From contig CH672396.1 in assembly GCA_000153445.1 (NCBI GenBank), positions 343,668-407,667 of the forward strand: a DNA stretch of 64,000 nt, read 5' to 3'. Position numbers and translations under genes: made by a program. This DNA comes from a gamma proteobacterium HTCC2207 (lineage in GTDB: Bacteria > Pseudomonadota > Gammaproteobacteria > Pseudomonadales > Porticoccaceae). Shown in pieces: positions 62,089 through 64,000 of this stretch. The notes under the pieces were generated by a model. It had not been told where the DNA came from, ran no database searches, and worked only from the letters and a program-made list of their open reading frames with translations. Each line of letters opens with the position of its first letter. Positions within the stretch are counted from its first letter, which is position 1.

Positions 62089-62558
62089 AAGCTGTAGTGC
62101 AAATAGTAATCCCCTTCCCGCCGTCCGTCAGCTTCAGTCCACTGTGATTCTACCGCCCACCCCTTGGCACAGTAATGGGCCATCTCAATATGCAGGCGCT
62201 GGATGGCAATAGTCACCGACTCCTCAAACTTTGCGTTGGGTCGCAGGGAATAGCTCTGTCGAGCGGCAAAGGATTTCCCTGAGCTGTGATTCATTGAGCC
62301 CGGCGCGGCGACCGGTCGCTCGGCCATGCCAGAGATAGGGTTAACAGTGCCATCACCGTAGAGCTCTGTGGTTGCAGCACTGACCGATTTTTTGGTGCTT
62401 TGCTTAGCTTTTGACTGTTTCTCGCAGTCAATAATTCGGTCCATAAAATTCGGTGAGTCGGCGTCATCTGTATCAAAGTCGCAGGCGCCAAATACATTGG
62501 CACACAGCAGTAAGCTGGTTGCGCAGATAAGTTTGGCAGTGCTTATAGTGATGCTCAT
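62073..62558 (-). CDS. exported protein of unknown function
   Basis: This 161-aa protein has a signal peptide (LICATSLLLCANVFGA) with cleavage before CDFD. Four Cys residues follow (positions about 26, 45, 139, 159), consistent with disulfides. The middle is low-complexity (SKAKQSTKKSVSAATTE), while the C-terminal half (SYSLRPNAKFEESVTIAIQR, HYCAKGWAVESQW, YYLHYSFRCAD) looks like a folded domain. I recognise no family. It lies divergent to the CueR-type operon and downstream of the porin on the same strand. Confidence 0.75.
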   Translation of the reverse strand: MSITISTAKLICATSLLLCANVFGACDFDTDDADSPNFMDRIIDCEKQSKAKQSTKKSVSAATTELYGDGTVNPISGMAERPVAAPGSMNHSSGKSFAARQSYSLRPNAKFEESVTIAIQRLHIEMAHYCAKGWAVESQWTEADGRREGDYYLHYSFRCAD

Positions 62559-62638
62559 TTCGATAGTCTCAGTGAGTAAATTAATCGAACAGGCATTTTA
62601 GCCCGAGTTGGTTGCTTTAGTTAGCTTTCGTTAACTGT

Positions 62639-62673
62639 AAAAAAAGGTGAATCCCCGAAGAGATCCACCTTTT
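62639..62673 (-). terminator. intrinsic terminator after the porin gene
   Basis: AAAAGGTG (62642-62649) pairs with CACCTTTT (62666-62673), with inner GAT/ATC pairing. On the minus strand a run of seven T residues (62645-62639) follows. Confidence 0.85.
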
Positions 62674-62702
62674 AATCTGGCTTTTAGCTTTCCCAGTGGT
62701 AC

Positions 62703-63674
62703 TTAGAACTTATGTTCCATACCCAATCCATAGGCAGTGGCTTCACTGTCGGCTTCACCCACTGAAGAGTCAGTGTTGTCAGTGTAAAACACATAGAGCT
62801 TCGTGCCTTTGGCCAGCTTGTAATCAGCACCCAGTGAAAGTGAGTCTTCTTTATCGCCGTCTGCATCATCTTCGATTGAACCGTACTGAGCTTTCAACGT
62901 GGTTTTCTTGTTGAGCTTGTAGGCAGCGCTAACAAAGTATCCAGACTCATCCTTGGTGCCCAGGTTGTCTTCGTTCTGCTGGTACATAACCCCAAGCTTT
63001 AGAGCATCGAGTTTGTACTGAGCAACAATGCGCAAAAGATCTTGGCTATCCACATCTTGGTCGCCGGCAACAGCTACATAGAGATTGTCTTTGCTGTAGC
63101 TAACAGAGTAAGAAATGCCGTCGGTCAGGCCAGTGTCGTCATTGCCATCGCCGTCAACATCTGCGCCTTCGCCCGGTATCATGGCAACAGTAGTGGCGAA
63201 GCCATTGATATTGGGAGAGGTGTAGGCAATGATATTAGAAACACGGTTCTCGCCTTCAAAGGTATGCTTGATATCACCTTCTAGGTCATTGAACAGATCA
63301 ATTTTATTCTGTGCCAGCTTGGTCGGTGTGTCGTGCTTACCTGCCCATACAGTACCAAAGCCACCTCTGATGCCAGCCATAATGTTGCGCTGGGTAAAGG
63401 TCTGACCATTTTTTGCATCACCATCATCTACCGCAATCTCGAACTCTGCTTTGTATACAGCATAAAGTCCGTCGGCAATCTCAGTCTTACCTTTAACACC
63501 GAGGCGCGATGCATTGCTGTTGAGTTTCCATTGGTCAGTCGAACCATTGTCGGTATTCACTACCGAGATATTCACTTTACCGTATATCGTGCTGTCGATT
63601 GGGCCGTCGGCGAAGCCATAGGAGGCCAAGCTTAAGGTAGAGGCCACTGCGGCAGAAAGAAGTACCTTGTTCAT
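62703..63674 (-). CDS. Gram-negative general porin, PhoB-controlled
   Basis: This 323-aa outer-membrane beta-barrel has a signal peptide (SLASYGFA-DG), YGKVNISV as its first strand, the constriction-loop region and a C-terminal Phe (GLGMEHKF), as required for BAM recognition. DVDGDGNDD near the middle is like an EF-hand loop (DxDxDG). Two PHO boxes lie upstream on the minus strand, so induction by phosphate starvation is likely, in a role like PhoE. Ion selectivity cannot be read from the sequence. Confidence 0.9.
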   Translation of the reverse strand: MNKVLLSAAVASTLSLASYGFADGPIDSTIYGKVNISVVNTDNGSTDQWKLNSNASRLGVKGKTEIADGLYAVYKAEFEIAVDDGDAKNGQTFTQRNIMAGIRGGFGTVWAGKHDTPTKLAQNKIDLFNDLEGDIKHTFEGENRVSNIIAYTSPNINGFATTVAMIPGEGADVDGDGNDDTGLTDGISYSVSYSKDNLYVAVAGDQDVDSQDLLRIVAQYKLDALKLGVMYQQNEDNLGTKDESGYFVSAAYKLNKKTTLKAQYGSIEDDADGDKEDSLSLGADYKLAKGTKLYVFYTDNTDSSVGEADSEATAYGLGMEHKF

Positions 63675-63734
63675 ACAAAATCCCCAAAAAATTAAATTAC
63701 TACTCAGTTAAGAAGCTAACCATTCAGCTGCTTT

Positions 63735-63751
63735 GTGACAGCAGGGTGACA
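63735..63751 (-). promoter_or_regulatory. PHO box 1 for the porin
   Basis: On the minus strand TGTCAC-CCTGC-TGTCAC gives two TGTCA repeats with an 11-bp period, 61 bases from the porin start. Confidence 0.82.
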
Positions 63752-63767
63752 ACTCTATGTCTAAAAT

Positions 63768-63784
63768 ATGACATTATTGTGACA
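63768..63784 (-). promoter_or_regulatory. PHO box 2 for the porin
   Basis: On the minus strand TGTCAC-AATAA-TGTCAT repeats TGTCA with an 11-bp period, 94 bases from the porin start and exactly 33 bp (three periods) from box 1. Confidence 0.82.
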
Positions 63785-63832
63785 GTCATAAAATAGACAT
63801 AAAAACTTCATAAATCGCCTCTTAGGCACTTT

Positions 63833-63849
63833 TGTCATATTTCTGTCAC
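63833..63849 (+). promoter_or_regulatory. PHO box for the rightmost gene
   Basis: TGTCAT-ATTTC-TGTCAC on the plus strand has the 11-bp period and lies about 80 bases upstream of the ATG at 63928, in promoter position for that gene. Confidence 0.85.
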
Positions 63850-63927
63850 ATAAACTCAATAGTCTAGCCGGGCAAGCAAAAATTGATTAACTAGCAGCAC
63901 AGCCTGTGCTCTATTGTGGAGAGAAAT

Positions 63928-64000
63928 ATGAACAAGCGTACTAATCTTTTCGCCATATTATTGGCAGCAGCATCAGTGGCAGCAGCATCTTCTGCCCTAG
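63928..64000 (+). CDS. pstS: exported protein fragment, probable phosphate-binding protein PstS
   Basis: Only 24 codons are in the window: MNKRTNLFAILLAAASVAAA followed by SSAL, a signal peptide. GGAGAGA lies before the ATG. The adjoining PHO box and the PhoBR and porin genes suggest the periplasmic phosphate-binding protein of the Pst transporter, but another Pho-regulated exported protein is equally compatible with so short a sequence. Confidence 0.5.
   Translation, partial: MNKRTNLFAILLAAASVAAASSAL

Overview
The window is chromosomal DNA of a Gram-negative gammaproteobacterium. Evidence includes LPS assembly (waaA), TolC, a trimeric porin, a lipoprotein autotransporter, EnvC-like and CtpA envelope factors, SecB, Mpl, NtrBC, PhoBR and GlnE. 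Gene order helps: tolC/nudF/yqiB/cpdA/yqiA/parE follows the enteric arrangement, while typA-(thiI position)-glnA-DUF4124-ntrBC-secB-grx-rhodanese follows the Pseudomonas-type arrangement. Base composition is about 50% GC and spacers are short. I read this as a free-living, probably marine relative of Cellvibrionales/Pseudomonadales. That placement is inference. I saw no rRNA, tRNA, insertion sequence, prophage or CRISPR array.

Layout. 1-1.2 kb: argE and the first codons of argA (minus). 1.4-10.2 kb (plus): an orphan GspE/PilB-type ATPase, glnE, ilvE, then a surface-glycan group (GT-A transferase, Stealth phosphotransferase, waaA). 10.3-18.8 kb: tolC (minus) divergent from nudF-yqiB-cpdA-yqiA-parE-parC. 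18.8-29.2 kb: mscS, a frameshifted HTH membrane gene, then ctpA, envC-like, gpmI, uup and an RND/MMPL exporter (minus). 29.4-39.5 kb: K+ channel, hydroxyacid dehydrogenase, PPi-type phosphofructokinase, subtilase autotransporter, mpl, dtd, pip, tag and a GGNEF protein. 39.7-51.1 kb: typA, a GGDEF/degenerate-EAL protein, a ThiI-tail-like rhodanese, glnA, DUF4124, ntrB, ntrC, secB, grxC and a Cys-less rhodanese. 51.3-54.7 kb: PHP RNase, sprT, GIY-YIG, a HutC-type regulator, a NYN protein and an unknown. 54.8-57.1 kb: an ArsJ/GAPDH arsenate-resistance pair. 57.4-64 kb: a 55-aa membrane protein, SlyD-like FKBP, phoB-phoR, a CueR-like regulator with a metal permease, an exported protein of unknown function, a porin and the start of a probable pstS.

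Three regulatory circuits can be read from the DNA. (1) Nitrogen: NtrC boxes and sigma-54 promoters precede both glnA and ntrBC, and the window also encodes GlnE and a GlnA that keeps the adenylylated Tyr397. (2) Phosphate: 11-bp-period TGTCA repeats (PHO boxes) precede phoB, the porin and the final gene. (3) Copper: a 19-bp-spacer promoter with a CueR palindrome precedes a regulator carrying the Ser77/Cys112/Cys120 sensor signature and an efflux permease. The arsenate pair sits near the phosphate genes, which fits arsenate entering by phosphate uptake.

The least explained features are short imperfect tandem duplications at or near several stop codons, a ThiI C-terminal domain standing alone where thiI is expected, a rhodanese without its catalytic cysteine, two cyclic-di-GMP proteins with altered active sites, and an Asp-rich repeat insert in the MMPL exporter.
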